This document shows, one piece after another, positions 7,558 to 8,325 of a DNA stretch of 8,325 nucleotides. Source of the stretch: an uncultured Bacteroidales bacterium (GTDB lineage: Bacteria > Bacteroidota > Bacteroidia > Bacteroidales > Paludibacteraceae); NCBI GenBank assembly GCA_937901025.1, contig CALCGR010000154.1, positions 1 to 8,325 of the forward strand, in the 5' to 3' direction. Within the stretch, counting starts at the first letter, position 1; each line of letters opens with the position of its first letter. The translations under genes and the position numbers were made by a program. The notes below the pieces were generated by a model. It did no database searches. It had not been told where the DNA came from and saw only the letters and a list, made by a program, of their open reading frames with translations.

Positions 7558-7577
7558 TTTTTTTTCAAACCACCAAA
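7546..7577 (-). promoter_or_regulatory. Bacteroidota-type promoter of the amidohydrolase
   Basis: The minus strand has TTTG (7577-7574), a 20-base spacer and TACCTTTG (7553-7546), an exact TTTG / TAnnTTTG match. The predicted start near 7539 gives a leader of about 30 bases to the ATG at 7508, which fixes the gene start. No Shine-Dalgarno sequence is visible, as usual in this phylum. Confidence 0.8.
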
Positions 7578-7602
7578 TATTTTTCAAAAAATCAACCTTT
7601 TA

Positions 7603-7634
7603 TTTGCATATGTGAGAAAAATGTTGTAATTTTG
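7603..7634 (+). promoter_or_regulatory. Bacteroidota-type promoter of gltX
   Basis: TTTG (7603-7606), a 20-base spacer and TAATTTTG (7627-7634) match TTTG / TAnnTTTG. The start should fall near 7640, leaving a leader of about 20 bases. Its -33 box is 25 bases from the -33 box of the divergent amidohydrolase promoter, so the two could share a regulator. Confidence 0.75.
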
Positions 7635-7636
7635 CA

Positions 7637-7656
7637 GCCAAATTGGATAATTTGGC
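7637..7656 (+). promoter_or_regulatory. Perfect 8-bp stem-loop or palindromic operator in the gltX leader
   Basis: GCCAAATT and AATTTGGC pair perfectly around the loop GGAT. The element starts three bases after the -7 box and ends five bases before the gltX ATG. It covers the likely transcription start and almost the whole leader. It could act as a repressor site on DNA or as an RNA hairpin limiting ribosome access. Confidence 0.55.
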
Positions 7657-7661
7657 TTATT

Positions 7662-8325
7662 ATGGAAAGAAGAGTAAGAGTAAGGTTTGCTCCGTCACCT
7701 ACGGGAGCACTGCACATCGGCGGCGTTCGCACCGCGCTGTATAACTACCTGTTTGCACGCCAACACGGCGGGGATATGTTACTGCGTATCGAAGATACGG
7801 ACTCCACCCGCTTTGTGCCCGGTGCCGAACAATACATCATCGAAGCCCTCGACTGGTTAGGCATTAAGATTGACGAAGGTATATGCGTAGAAGCCCCCGA
7901 CGGCAAAGGCGAACACGGTCCCTACCGCCAGAGCGAGCGGCGCGGGATATACAACCAATACGTGAAACAACTGCTCGACAGCGGACACGCGTACATCGCC
8001 TTCGACACCCCCGAGGAGCTGGAGAAGAAACGCCAAGAGATAGCGAACTTCCAATACGACGCCTCCACCCGCGAGACGATGGTGAACTCCCTCACAATGA
8101 GCGAGGAAGAGGTACACGAGCGATTGGAGCGCGGGGATCAGTTTGTGGTACGATTCAAGGTGGAACCCAACGAGGACGTGACCGTTCACGACCTCATCCG
8201 CGGGGACGTGACCATCAACTCGTCGATCCTCGACGACAAGGTACTCTATAAGTCCGCCGACGACCTGCCGACCTATCACTTGGCGAATATCGTAGATGAC
8301 CATTTGATGGAGATTAGTCACGTCA
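7662..8325 (+). CDS. gltX: Glutamyl-tRNA synthetase, N-terminal 221 residues (cut by window end)
   Basis: This enzyme charges tRNA-Glu with glutamate in the cytoplasm, a class I synthetase. The start [21 protein letters not shown] carries the class I signature, with the HIGH-type motif as HIGG (18-21). [10 protein letters not shown] follows, and then [11 protein letters not shown], the glutamate-binding region. Further family landmarks are [14 protein letters not shown] and the catalytic-domain block [11 protein letters not shown]...[20 protein letters not shown]. The family is about 500 residues, so the KMSKS loop and the anticodon-binding domain lie beyond the window. The start is supported by the promoter and by the absence of any upstream extension. 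It is transcribed away from all other genes here. No internal damage is visible. Confidence 0.95.
   Translation, partial: MERRVRVRFAPSPTGALHIGGVRTALYNYLFARQHGGDMLLRIEDTDSTRFVPGAEQYIIEALDWLGIKIDEGICVEAPDGKGEHGPYRQSERRGIYNQYVKQLLDSGHAYIAFDTPEELEKKRQEIANFQYDASTRETMVNSLTMSEEEVHERLERGDQFVVRFKVEPNEDVTVHDLIRGDVTINSSILDDKVLYKSADDLPTYHLANIVDDHLMEISHV

Noticed and set aside
7509..7568. Twenty-codon longer start for the amidohydrolase (ATG at 7568)
   Set aside because: The extension would be encoded by the promoter itself (TACCTTTG at 7553-7546), and the lipoprotein signal starts cleanly at 7508.
7857..8321. 154-codon minus-strand frame at the right end
   Set aside because: It is antisense to gltX, whose protein motifs are unambiguous, and shows no motif of its own.

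Overview
The window looks like DNA from a member of the Bacteroidota, most likely Bacteroidales. Three promoters match the Bacteroidota sigma-factor pattern TTTG-N20-TAnnTTTG, the gene starts lack Shine-Dalgarno sequences, and the SecA N-terminus, the outer-membrane receptor and the carboxyltransferase are of types known from that phylum. Both ends cut through open reading frames, so this may be a whole metagenomic contig.

Layout, left to right. Positions 2-1375 (minus) hold a frame that starts as a normal Bacteroidota SecA. After about 240 residues it stops being SecA, passes through a phosphatidylserine-synthase-like piece, and ends in sequence resembling an IgGFc-binding extracellular domain. 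The G+C content jumps where this happens, so it is either an assembly chimera or a real mosaic. Positions 1372-3210 (minus) encode an oxaloacetate decarboxylase alpha / pyruvate carboxylase B type carboxyltransferase whose C-terminal biotin-domain remnant lacks the biotinylated lysine. Positions 3223-5286 (minus) encode a TonB-dependent-receptor-like outer-membrane beta-barrel protein. These three genes run in one direction with a 12-base gap and then an ATGA overlap, so they are probably one transcript from the promoter at 5316-5347.

Positions 5287-5714 are non-coding but structured. They hold the receptor promoter, a pair of inverted repeats about 21 bases long flanking about 100 bases with an outward-facing promoter-like motif, a strong hairpin terminator, the last 19 codons of a lost outer-membrane protein gene, and a 39-base repeat. 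The same 39-base repeat (37 of 39 identical, same orientation) forms the promoter and leader of the next gene. A lipoprotein amidohydrolase of the YtcJ type (5715-7508, minus) is therefore bracketed by direct repeats.

From 7509 to 7661 there is a back-to-back promoter region serving the amidohydrolase leftwards and gltX (glutamyl-tRNA synthetase, 7662 to the window end, plus) rightwards. A perfect 8-bp stem-loop lies in the gltX leader just before its start codon. The genes do not form one obvious pathway: gltX and secA are housekeeping, the carboxyltransferase is central metabolism, and the receptor and amidohydrolase are envelope functions. No CRISPR array, tRNA, rRNA or transposase was seen.
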